Source of the DNA: Eudorina sp. 2006-703-Eu-15
Lineage: Eukaryota > Chlorophyta > Chlorophyceae > Chlamydomonadales > Volvocaceae
DNA: 64,000 bases
Assembly: GCA_003117195.1 (NCBI GenBank)
Contig: BDSI01000124.1
Coordinates: forward strand, 130,010 to 194,009
Direction of reading: 5' to 3'
The notes below the pieces were generated by a model. The model was not told where the DNA came from, did not search any database, and worked only from the letters and a program-made list of their open reading frames with translations. Every line of letters starts with the position of its first letter. Position 1 is the first letter of the stretch. The position numbers and the translations under genes were made by a program. Shown piece by piece: positions 25,194 through 34,884 of the stretch.

Positions 25194-25624
25194 GGTCAAA
25201 ATGTTCCTACAAACACCCTACAAATTCATCTGATGAGAACCACGCCGAAAGCATATCAATAATCGAAGATATCATGGTCTTCACAACCTAAATTGCTCCC
25301 TTCGTTTCTAACGGTGCCGTACGCGTTGTTTCAGGTTGCAAGTTGGCAGTCACGTCAGACATAGACAACCAGTAAAGACCGCTCGTTACAAAGACAAGCT
25401 GCTGGCCTCAACCGCATCGATTCGTGCGACAGCGGGGGTCATGCTAAACTTCTCTGTATCTTTTCAATTTTAACAGTTGTGCAGTTCTTTATTATTTCTT
25501 ACATGACGTTCCACACCAAATCGACAAGTCAAACGCAAGCGTGACGCAAGCTGCATACCTAGGATGCCGTTGCGTGCCGTGTACGCCAGCACATGCAGCC
25601 CGAAGGACACGGCAACAACTCGCC
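25194..25624. promoter_or_regulatory. Divergent promoter region, glycosyltransferase-like / GNAT
   Basis: A spacer of about 430 bp separates two divergent start codons. It is AT-rich near 25440-25500. The reading frame of the GNAT gene stays open upstream of its ATG but without another ATG. No specific element can be supported. Confidence 0.4.
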
Positions 25625-27195
25625 ATGCCCTCAACTCCGGCAGGGTTGCCTAAGACCCCGGCGCTACAGGCACCTGCTCGTTTCCACTTGATTGCAAGAA
25701 TTCAACGCTGCAGCACTTCCATATGTGGGTCAGCGCCGACAGCAGCCGCTGCCGTACACGTGGCCGACAACCGCCACAGGTCCCGTGGCTCGGCTTGCAT
25801 TCGCTGCTCCCACTGCTGCTCTTCTCATGCAACCGACGTTGGTGATGCATGTCTTGAGGGCAGCCGGCGCGCGACCGACACGGCGATGCTGCGTGTGCGA
25901 GTGGCGGACCCACGGGACGCTGGGCCGCTGGCGGCACTAGATGCGGCCTGCGCCGCAGACGGGTCTTCAGGTTGGAGTGAAGGGATCTACCAGGTAACGG
26001 TGTGACGGCGGGCAGCAGGGGTTCTGCCGTGGAGAACACTCACAACATGTACTTGCACACACACACACCCTTCCTCCCTCACGATCACGCACTTCTGTTC
26101 TGCCTGCTTAAAAAACACACCCCTCCTCCCTCAAGAGTTCAATACTCGTAAAGATACCGGGTAAACCCTGGTCGTGGTTACAGCGTCGATCGCTGCCTAA
26201 CGTGCCAATGCCTGGTGATGCTCGAAACCCGCTGCTGTTCAGACTATCCATGGCATCTCGGTTGTCCAGGCGGACGGCGCTGTTTTGAGCTTTGATTGCC
26301 GAGATCTAGCAACTCCTAGGAGTGCGGTTCGCACCCGCACGCGAGCACGCCGGTTTTCGGCCTGCGGCAATCGCCCTCTTGACGCCCTCGCAGGTGGACC
26401 TGCAACCCGGTGGCCCCAACCTCATCCTGGTTTGCGAGCTGGTGGCGGAGTGCCAGGCGCCAACGTCACCCCTGCCGCCACCGTCATCTTCGCGACAGCT
26501 TCCGCCCCAGCACCCTCATTCCGGAACTCAGCCGGATAGATCATCTCAGGCGTCGGGGCAGGCGCTGTATTTGTCAGTGCAGGCAACCGGGCCAGCCGCT
26601 GGTGCGGTTCCGGAGCCGGAGTGCGCAGCGGCCCTTCATGGGGCTGCGGGGATGGCCGGTGCTCAGCTCTCGGGTCCGATGGCGCTGGCCGCAGGTTGCG
26701 AGGTGGCAGGGGAGGTGTCTCTCACCAACCTGGCTGTGGCGAAGGCGCTGCGCGGAGCGGGATTGGGCCGTTGGATGGCGGGACTGCTGTTGGAACGGCT
26801 GGGGTAAGCGGTAAGGATTGATGCCTGTTGGTGCTGGCGGTCATTGGGTGCCCGCACTGCTGGACATCGGGTTCCATACATCCTTGGTCTGGTTCTGCCG
26901 GGTGGCCCCCAGTGGGATCAGGAAATGTGAGCCTGGCTGCGGCACAATCGTGGAGACAGATCTGTTCTTGCCCACCGCGCCCTTCTGTTTACCACACAGG
27001 GCGGAGCGCTACACTTCGATCTTGGAGGTTCGGAAGGACAATGCAGCCGCACAGGCGTTGTACGTCGGACTTGGTTTCAACACCGTCGGGTTGCGCAAGC
27101 GGTACAACCAGGATGGTAGTGACTCTCTGGTGATGTCCAGGCCGCCCGGGACACTACGGGTGCGGGCGCCGGCCCAAGTGGTTCCGCCCTTTTAA
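25625..27195 (+). CDS. GNAT-family N-acetyltransferase, RimI-like, probably plastid-targeted
   Basis: The family transfers acetyl from acetyl-CoA to protein N-termini or lysines. Exons 25625-25993, 26394-26803 and 27000-27195 join in phase to about 324 residues. Residues 1-110 are Ser/Ala/Arg/Pro-rich with few acidic residues, like a chloroplast transit peptide. The GNAT fold then begins with MLRVRVADPRDAGPLAALD and SGWSEGIYQ. The acetyl-CoA loop is present as NLAVAKALRGAGLGRWMAG (R-G-x-G-x-G), and the C-terminal signature as EVRKDNAAAQALYVGLGF. A low-complexity insert of about 70 residues separates the two halves; part of it could be an unrecognised intron. An earlier acceptor at 26309 would give a longer second exon. 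The substrate cannot be told from sequence. Confidence 0.75.
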
Positions 27196-27531
27196 GTTGT
27201 CCGTGCTATGGACGGCGATTTACGGACAGCATAATGCTTCCCTGTCCTTGAGGCGGACTGTGTGCGTGGCCTCGAGTTTGCCGTTGGGCTGCTCCGGTTG
27301 CAGGCAGGCACTATGCGGCGCTACGCAACGTTGCTAGTGTTAGCAACAGTACCTGGTGAAGCTGAAGCGTGGCAAAAATTTGGGGGAGCTATTCGTTGGG
27401 GGAGTTAATCATTGGGCGAGTTATTCATGTGTTATTATCATGCGTCGAAAGGTGTGTCTGGTTTGCCGTACGGCAGCTACATACGTACAACTGAGACGAC
27501 GTCGCAGCCTCGCTATCCAGTATCATCTGAT

Positions 27532-27536
27532 TGTAA
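27532..27536 (+). promoter_or_regulatory. UGUAA poly(A) signal of the GNAT gene
   Basis: TGTAA lies about 340 nt after the stop codon and about 230 nt before the next gene, where a cleavage site would be expected. Confidence 0.45.
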
Positions 27537-27766
27537 TTGACTTTCCACTGAAACTGCAGGACATCTGCGATAGACTACCGCAAAGTTATCATAGACGAGG
27601 GCCCTTACATGGTTAGGTAGAGGTGTCGCAACTCAACCAAGGGTAATTACCCTTCACTCGACACGGAATTTGTAGAGTTTTTTATTACCACGAACAAGAA
27701 CGTCTCTTTAGCGTAATATGATTTCGAGGCTCGGCTTAGAATCTATGCGACTCATAATCATACCTG

Positions 27767-29725
27767 ATGGTCAGGGACATTGCAAAGACATTCATTTTTC
27801 CTCAATTACCGCTGGAACTGGGGGAGCGCATCTTCCGCTATCTGCCGAGGAATGACATAGCGCTTACAGTCCGCCTGCTCAATAAATCTGCAGCGGCGCT
27901 GTTCCGCGACTGGCGGAGCCGGACTGTTTATCTGTCTCAACCTGTTCGTCACGATGCGTTTAAAGAGCGCTGGGGCAAACCGGAGGCTGTCCGTCCGCTG
28001 AATTTGAAGCAGCGGCGCCAGCTGCTGTGCCTGACGGCCTCAAGCGGGCGTATCGACAACCTAGAAGTCGCGGCAGAAGCAACTGGATGCCTCATGGTTC
28101 CTGAGGTCTTCCTCGCTGCGGTTGCTGCGGGTCAGCTGGTGGCCTGCCAGTGGCTGGAGCGCAGGGGCTGCCTGAAACGCGACCGAGTTGACATCTGCCG
28201 GAGGGCGCTGGAAGCTGCCGCCGAACGTGGCCACGTGGCTGTCTGCGAGTGGCTCATGACCAAGTTCCAAAGCTGGCACGAAAATGCGGTCCTCGCCGCC
28301 GCCCGGGCCGGACATGTGGAGCTGGCCGAGTGGCTACTGTCGCAGCGCCCCGCGAGCACTTCGGAGATCAACCCGTACAGCTTCCTGGCGGCGGTCGCGG
28401 AGGGCTGCGACCTGGCCACCCTGCAGCGCCTCAGCGCCAGCCTGCTACCCGCCACGAGTGACTTGGGCGCGGGCGCCGACGCAGGTGCTGGTGCGGCGGA
28501 CGCCGACGCAGGTGCCGGTGCGGCGGACGCTGACGCAGGTGCCGGTGCGGCCGACGCCGCCGAGTGCCCCTGGAAGGAGGTCTTCCTCGGCGCGATAGAC
28601 AGCCCCACACCGGACTGGGAGGACAAGGCGATGTGGGTCGAGGCCAAAATGCGGCCCAGCTGCCCCCGGCACGTAGTTCCACCGCGTTATCGCCTTCGAA
28701 TGCTGGAGCGGCTCGATTGGCTGCGTGGCCACGGCTTCACAGTGGATCTGCCTCGGTGGTGTCTCCATGAAGCCGCGCACCTCGGATGCATGGCCCTGTT
28801 CATCACACTGTTGGATGAGGGGTTGGAACCCGACTGGAGGACAATGACCGCGGCCGTGAAGGGCGGCCAGCTCGACATCATCAAGCACTTGTACGTCAGG
28901 CATCGCCACACGGGCCACACCGGCAACCCGGGCGAGCTCATGCGCCTGGCGCTGTCGCAGGGGCACGTGCACGTCGCGATGTGGCTCACGACGGCGCTCC
29001 CTTGGCTGCGCGTGGTGACGGTATGGCACATTGGCCCCGCTGCCATGGCCTCGGGCGACATGCAAGTATTGACCTGGTTGTTGGACGTTGGCTGGTGGCC
29101 CTTCCGGAATCACGACCTGCTGATCATAAGCGCGGCTAAGGCGGGCAACCACGAGGCGCTGGAGTGGCTGGTGAAACGGGGCGTTCGCGCCAAGGTGCGG
29201 AGTTAGGCAACCGCGTCATGCACGGATGCGGTTCCTTAGACGGGCGCGGCCTCGTGCAAACGTGCTTTGGCAGCCCAAGAACGCGGGAGTTATGCGGGGC
29301 TGGGGGCCTACGTCAAAAAGCATCGCTGCGCATATCATGTTTCCGGCATGCAGGACTGCGGGTGCGCCTATCTTCACGCGGGCCGCAACGGCGACTTGGC
29401 GACACTGAGCAGCCTGCGCGAGCTGGGCGTCCCGTGGGGCGCCGGGCCGCGCATTTTCCGGCAGGCGGTGCGGGAAGGCTTTGACCTCATTGTCCTGCGC
29501 TGGCTGGCTGAGGCGGGCTGCCCCATCAACTGGAGCGTCGAAGTGGCCGCTGTGGGTGACTCCATGGCAACCAACCCGGAGGTGATGGAGTGGCTGCAGC
29601 AGCAGCAGCAGCAGCAGCACGAGCAGAAGAAGCGGCGGTCTCTCGGTGGCGGCCGGTGGGGCCCACAGTGGGTCCTGCACCAGCTGCGGCTTTGCGTGGC
29701 GCCCAAGGCCGTCGGGGACCTGTAA
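27767..29725 (+). CDS. F-box-like / ankyrin-like repeat protein
   Basis: Residues 12-50 resemble a short F-box (FPQLPLELGERIFRYLP, then LLNKSAAALF). From about residue 90 come degenerate ankyrin-like repeats of the type common in Chlamydomonas, such as AAVAAGQLVACQWLERRGC, AAARAGHVELAEWLLSQ, AAKAGNHEALEWLVKRG and HAGRNGDLATLSSLRELG. These are protein-interaction modules. Taking 27767-29194 and 29240-29725 as exons gives 637 residues. The 45 nt between keep the frame but contain two TAG stops, so this is either a very short intron or a broken gene. Residues 236-264 are a three-fold Asp-Ala/Gly-Ala repeat of 30 bp each. A run of seven Gln lies near the C-terminus. The final codons CTG TAA form a TGTAA pentamer over the stop codon. 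Confidence 0.7.
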
Positions 29726-31075
29726 ACCGCCGAGGTTCATATCGGGGGTGGGAAACGCGGGCAGGGGGGCGCTGGGTTGAACCAATTACCAGTACAACAG
29801 CGTGTGTGACACCCAAGTCGAGGGGCGGCGGCAAACGCGGCGTCGTGTGCTGGCGACTGTTGCGGGCTGATTGCGGCACCGCTGTTTTCTATCATCACTA
29901 CAGAACATTTCTTACCTTTGTAGTAAGGCTGGGAAGTACAAATGCGTTTGCTGACTGCATACCGTACAGCCAAACATCCCAACGCTATGCATTACTAACG
30001 CTTTCCGGCCGCTAAAGGCTGCTCCATAACCACGAACACCTGAAGTTGTGAGATGGCGGTACGAGGTGAAGGGCGCGGTACGGCTAGTACGGCCACAGGT
30101 GCACGCCAGGGAGGGCCACGGTAGTGAGTGCCTGTCTCTGCAGGGGCGTGTGGATAGGGGGCCAGGTTACAAAGATTGCATCCCCATTCATGAGTTCCTT
30201 AATGCCGTTCTAACTGTAGGTTTTCTGAGTGAAACGAAAGAAAACCAAGGTTTTCTGTGTATTTGCCGAAAGCGTCTTCGGCTGACAGAGAGTACGGCGG
30301 GGCCGTACGGTCGTCCTAGGTGTCGGGTGGGACGTCGGGTGCCGCAACTGGCAACTCCACCGCTGTGTGGCGCAGCACATCTGGGAGCCTCTGACCTCCT
30401 CGGAAGGTCCCCCGCTCACCGATGAGACATTCCCAGTTGCACTTCGTGACCCTGCTAATTGCTAAAGGACATTCGCCAGGTCAATGAGGCTACGGTATGC
30501 GACACGGTGAGATCAAAATTCAAAAATGAACCCAACGGCTCCCTGCATCCACGAAGAATAACTTTTCAAGGCTGCCGTGCACCCCTGACGTAGCTAGGCA
30601 TCCTGCTCCTCACTCCCCTGTCGCTGAGCTGCGAGTTCAACAGGCAACTTCGAATGGGCATCACGACCCCGCATTCCATCGGCGGCAGCGCGGACTACTG
30701 CCGGCGCCATCTTGACCCCTCCGTGCCACCAAGAACGGAAAACACCTACCCTCTTCGCCGTGCGCCGCCCTGCCTCCCAGCAAGCCGCCAGGCGACGCAC
30801 TACACCACGGAACCGTGCGATACCGCAGTACGACAATACAACAGATCGCATACGACGCTCATGGCAACAATCTCAGCATTCGCGCCGCTGATGCAAAACC
30901 ATTTAATTCCTGCTTTCACCCAGTAGTGCGACAACGACGACGAGGCGTCCGTGCAGCACTACTGGGCTGTAGCCAGCTGCCCGGGGCAAGCGTTCCGAAA
31001 TGGCTTCTTTTGACTCATCTCAGAAGCAAGAGCCAATGGCGAGCGTGGCATAATCTTCAATTGCCATATCAAGCC
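29726..31075. other. Spacer between convergent genes
   Basis: This is the 3' UTR of the ankyrin-like gene followed by spacer. No conserved protein or RNA gene is seen. Short open frames exist, but with no family motif. Confidence 0.45.
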
Positions 31076-31080
31076 TTACA
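31076..31080 (-). promoter_or_regulatory. UGUAA poly(A) signal of the Maf gene
   Basis: TTACA on the plus strand lies 43 nt past the Maf stop codon. The position and strand fit a volvocine poly(A) signal well. Confidence 0.6.
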
Positions 31081-31122
31081 TGGGCCCATACGGAGCAGCA
31101 GCTGGTTTCGGAGCTCCGCGGA

Positions 31123-34100
31123 CTAGAGCTTGAGGCGGCCCTCATCGATGAGCGCCAGGACCTCGGCACAGAACCTGCCAGCGATCGCACCAGGGAAGGG
31201 GGCAAGCATGCAGCAGCGCGGCGCAAAGGCTTACTCGACATGTCAGGAGATGTCAGCCCACTCTTTCACCGGTCTGGCTGTGCTGCTGCAATGCAGGAAG
31301 ATGCGCCTGTGTCTGGGGCCTCGGAACCCCTCACCCTTGTACCGCCCGCCACGAGTGGACAGCGCCATCCTCGAGGGACGTCACACCGCGATCAGTTCCT
31401 GCCGCAGCAGGTGGGGAGGCTGCCGAAAGAGGGTCTGCAGGGTGGCAGGACTCCGCAACCAACCCCCTCAACCCTCTGCCCCCTTCCGCTAGTCATCATA
31501 CCGACCTGCGCCTTCGCGACGATAACCGCCATCCCCAACCCCTTTTCCCTGGTGGTCCGGGCGCGCTCCCTGCCTCCCTCGCTTGCTCCTGCTTGCCTCC
31601 CTTCCTCCCTTGCTGCACCGGGCCTCCGCGAGCCTCTCTGCCAGGCACCCGACCCCCGCGACCCTCTCTGCCAGGCATCCGACCCCCGCGACCCTCTCTG
31701 CCAGGCACCCGACCCCCGCGACCCTCTCTGCCAGGCACCCGACCCCCGCGACCCTCTCTGCCAGGCACCCGACCCCCGCGACCCTCTCTGCCAGGCACCC
31801 GACCCCCGCGACCCTCTCTGCCAGGCACCCGACCCCCGCGACCCTCTCTGCCAGGCACCCGACCCCCGTGACCCTCTCTGCCAAGCACCCGACCCCCGCG
31901 ACCCTCTCCGCCAGGCACCCGACCCCCGCGACCCTCTCTGCCAGGCACCCGACCCCCCCGACCCTCTCTGCCAGGCACCCGACCCCCGCGACCCTCTCTG
32001 CCAAGCACCCGACCCCCGCGACCCTCTCTGCCAGGCACCCGACCCCCGCGACCCTCTCTGCCAGGCACCCGACTCCCGCGACCCTCTCTGCCAGGCACAT
32101 GACCCCCGCGACCCTCTCTGCCAGGCACCCGACCCCCGCGACCCTCTCTGCCAGGCACCCGACCCCCGCGAACCTGCCTCCCTCCCTGCCTCCCTCCCTT
32201 GCTTCCCGCCTGCCTCCCTCCCTGCCTCCCTCCCTGCCTTCCCCTCTGCGCGCGGCTGACCTGTGCAGCGGGAAGCCCACAACGTTGTAGAAGCAGCCGC
32301 GGAGGCCCACCACGAACGAGCCGGCGGGGCCCTGGATGCCGTACGCGCCCGCCTTGCCGAACGGCTCCCCTACATGCGCATGTCGTAGTGTGTGTTGGGG
32401 CTGGGTTGTGAATGTGAGCAAGGCAAGGGTGAGAGAGGCAGAGACACCCGACTGGGTCGCCGTGAACCCCTGCACCACACCGTCCCATCCCACAGCCAGC
32501 TCGACCAGCTCGGCCCCCCTCGCCCGCGCCCCCACTCCGCGGACTGCCAAGGCAGGGGTAGCAACACTGCCTTGCGGGTCAGTGAGGCCCACTCTTGCTC
32601 CCCGTACCTGACTCAACGTACGCACGGATGGTCTCGGGCGAGAGCTGCGCGAAGGTGACGTCTGTGGTCACGTGGAAGCTGCGGACGAGCGGCGGCTTGC
32701 CGGTCTCTGGATCTGCGGGGTAGTTCCAGACGCGACGTGGAGGGACGGTGGCCAGGCGCCATCTGGGTCAACGCGCGCAATGTGGGTTGATTCCCGATTC
32801 GCTTAGGGATGCCCGCCGACGCTGGCAGAGGCTAACGGCACTCGATCTGGCTGGATTGTGTACGATGCGATGCGTCTCGCCCTCGGCGTGTTTTGTGTTG
32901 TTGGCGCACGTGGACACAGGCAGACGCCGTACGGCAGCATGCAGCAGTACGGGTTGTCGTACCTGGTATGTCGGGCAACACCAGCGAGACCCCCGTATGC
33001 ACTTGGTGGTCACGACCGCTGAGGCTGCGGGCGGCACGGGGACGGGGACGGGGCGGGGCGGGGCGGGACGGGGCGGTGGGGCGAGGCGAGGCGAGCGGGC
33101 ACACAGCGAGAGGTACCGTAAATGATCAGACATCTCAACCCGCACATGCAAGATGCAACACACGCCGGGCCAAGGGTAGCGACGCCGAAAGCATCGCGGA
33201 AAGCTCCGCCGGGTGCCAGGAGCAGTGGGCCCACTGACAAAACTGCACACTGCCGCATGCGGCGCACGTCAGACCGAGGATGCGGCATCGCCACGTACGG
33301 GGGGGTGTACCCCCGAGGCCGCATCACACAACCTAAGGCAAAAGGCCCTGATACCGCGAAGGACTCCCTGAGGTGGTGCAAGCGCGCCCTGCATTCCCGC
33401 CGGTCTGGTTCGTGCGTCGCCCGTTTGTACCTGGAGATCATTTGTACCTGGAGATCATTTGTACCTGGAGATCATTTGTACCTGGAGATCATTTGGAACG
33501 CGTGCTCGGCATCGTCCGGCTTCTCCAAAATCACCCCGTCCGCCTCCACCACCTGCGGCGGCCCAACGGAGTTCACGGCACATGCATGTGCAGAGTGCCG
33601 TACAGCGCATGTGCCGTACAACATGACGCAGTGCAGGACGCCCATCAGCGCACGCGAGAGGGCCGTGACGCACCCAGGGCTTTAAGGCTGTCTACGTCGC
33701 AACCCCAACCAGCCGCCGCAGCCCCCATGTGCAGCACACCCGCTGCCCGGCGGCCGAACACCGTCAGCCATCCACCCGGGGGCTCTTCGCTGAGGTTGCT
33801 GCCGCTGATGCCGTCACGCGTGTTAGGGCCGGGGCCTGGACCGCATCATGGAGCTCGACTTAACCTCATGGGGGCGCCGTTACGGCAATGGCAATGGCAA
33901 TGGCCGAGCTAGATGCTACCCGCGGTGTCTCCGTCCGCGTCGAAGGCGTCACCAACGGACGGAATCCTTTGCGTCAAAAAGAAACGGTGGCAGGGACCAC
34001 CAGGGGCCACTGTGCACTATTGGATCGAAACAAAGGATAAAATGGAATGCGGACCAAAGTGCGCCGTCGTGAGCGCCGTCGTGAACCAAACCAACGGCTG

Positions 34101-34884
34101 TGTGCTCTATCTACTTCACGGTTGCTGGGGCCCTGCCGCGCGTCAGTCAGTCAGTCAGTCAGTCAGTCAGTCAGTCAGTCAGTCAGTCAGTCAGTCAGTC
34201 AGTCGGGCGCCCACCGTGTCCGCAGAGATGATCAGGTCCACGGGGACGGGTCGCTGTCCCTCTGGATGCTGCTGCTGCTGCTGCGCCACCATGGCCGCCA
34301 CGTCTAGGGCCTTGTGACGGGCGGTCTCCAGGGCGTACTCGGCGCCGGAGGGGAAGCGGTCCTTGGGCAGCTTCTCATCGAAGCGAGAGACCAACACCTG
34401 TCGGGGTAAGGGTCGGGGACGTATGAAAGCAGTTGGTCTCGGTTGGAGCGGGAGTGGGAGGTGAGGGAGAGGACATGGCTTGGCGGCGAGTCGGGAACCA
34501 CATCTTGTGAGGTGGTAAGGGCCTCGCCACGCTCCGGCGGCGCTCGGAGGAGGAGCGCGCAGCCGCAGATGGAGGGTGGGTGTCTCGTTGCGCAGTGAGA
34601 CCTTGGGGGCCAAAACACACCCGTTCCCCCGCCCCAGGGACGGCAGGTGTGTTCGCGGTCAAGAATGAATAGAGATACCACATCAGCACATCCCGCTGGT
34701 TGGGACCATTTTCTGAAGAAGGGCCTGGTGAAGCTGATTTCTGCCGTCAGCTGTCTTGAGGCATCTTGACTCGACGTACCTCAAACTTAACGCCCATATT
34801 GCTCAAAAGTTCCCTTCGTTGTGGACTCCCTGAGGCCAGCACAATGCGCTTGGCATTCAGGGCTGTTTTGTGTTGGAGAAGCAT
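31123..34884 (-). CDS. Maf-family nucleotide pyrophosphatase (house-cleaning NTPase)
   Basis: Maf proteins hydrolyse dTTP, UTP or modified nucleotides to monophosphates. Seven exons join in perfect phase to 228 residues, the normal family length: 34884-34780, 34397-34215, 33552-33482, 33024-32963, 32712-32608, 32369-32261 and 31174-31123. Motifs in order are [14 protein letters not shown] (substrate loop, residues 15-28), [32 protein letters not shown] (catalytic Asp), [48 protein letters not shown], then [17 protein letters not shown] and [10 protein letters not shown]. The insert [10 protein letters not shown] before the catalytic strand is low complexity. The start is the ATG at 34884; upstream in-frame sequence has no ATG. 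No targeting peptide is obvious, so a cytosolic location is inferred. Introns 2, 3 and 6 carry tandem repeats at or near their donors. Confidence 0.92.
31620..32175. repeat. 30-bp minisatellite in Maf intron 6
   Basis: About 18 copies of a 30-bp unit (core CGACCCTCTCTGCCAGGCAC) lie in the 1,086-nt last intron. Scattered single-base variants occur, so copies are not all identical. Because 30 is a multiple of three and the unit lacks stops, long open frames run through it on both strands. They are artefacts of the repeat. Confidence 0.95.
33424..33491 (-). repeat. 17-bp tandem repeat duplicating a 5' splice site
   Basis: Four perfect copies of GTACAAATGATCTCCAG (transcript sense). The unit contains the last 11 nt of Maf exon 3 and the first six of its intron. 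Each copy begins with GT and ends with AG. Splicing at the first copy, at 33482, gives the conserved Maf reading and phase. Because 17 is not a multiple of three, later copies would shift the frame. Confidence 0.95.
34143..34204. repeat. TCAG tetranucleotide repeat in Maf intron 2
   Basis: About 15.5 perfect copies of TCAG (GACT-type on the transcript) begin about 10 nt inside the donor of Maf intron 2. Confidence 0.95.

Noticed and set aside
31620..32175. CRISPR-like array
   Set aside because: The repeats are directly adjacent without spacers, lie in an intron of a eukaryotic gene, and have no cas genes nearby.
31392..32625. Open frames of 235-378 codons on both strands
   Set aside because: They are created by the stop-free 30-bp minisatellite inside a Maf intron whose flanking exons join in perfect phase.
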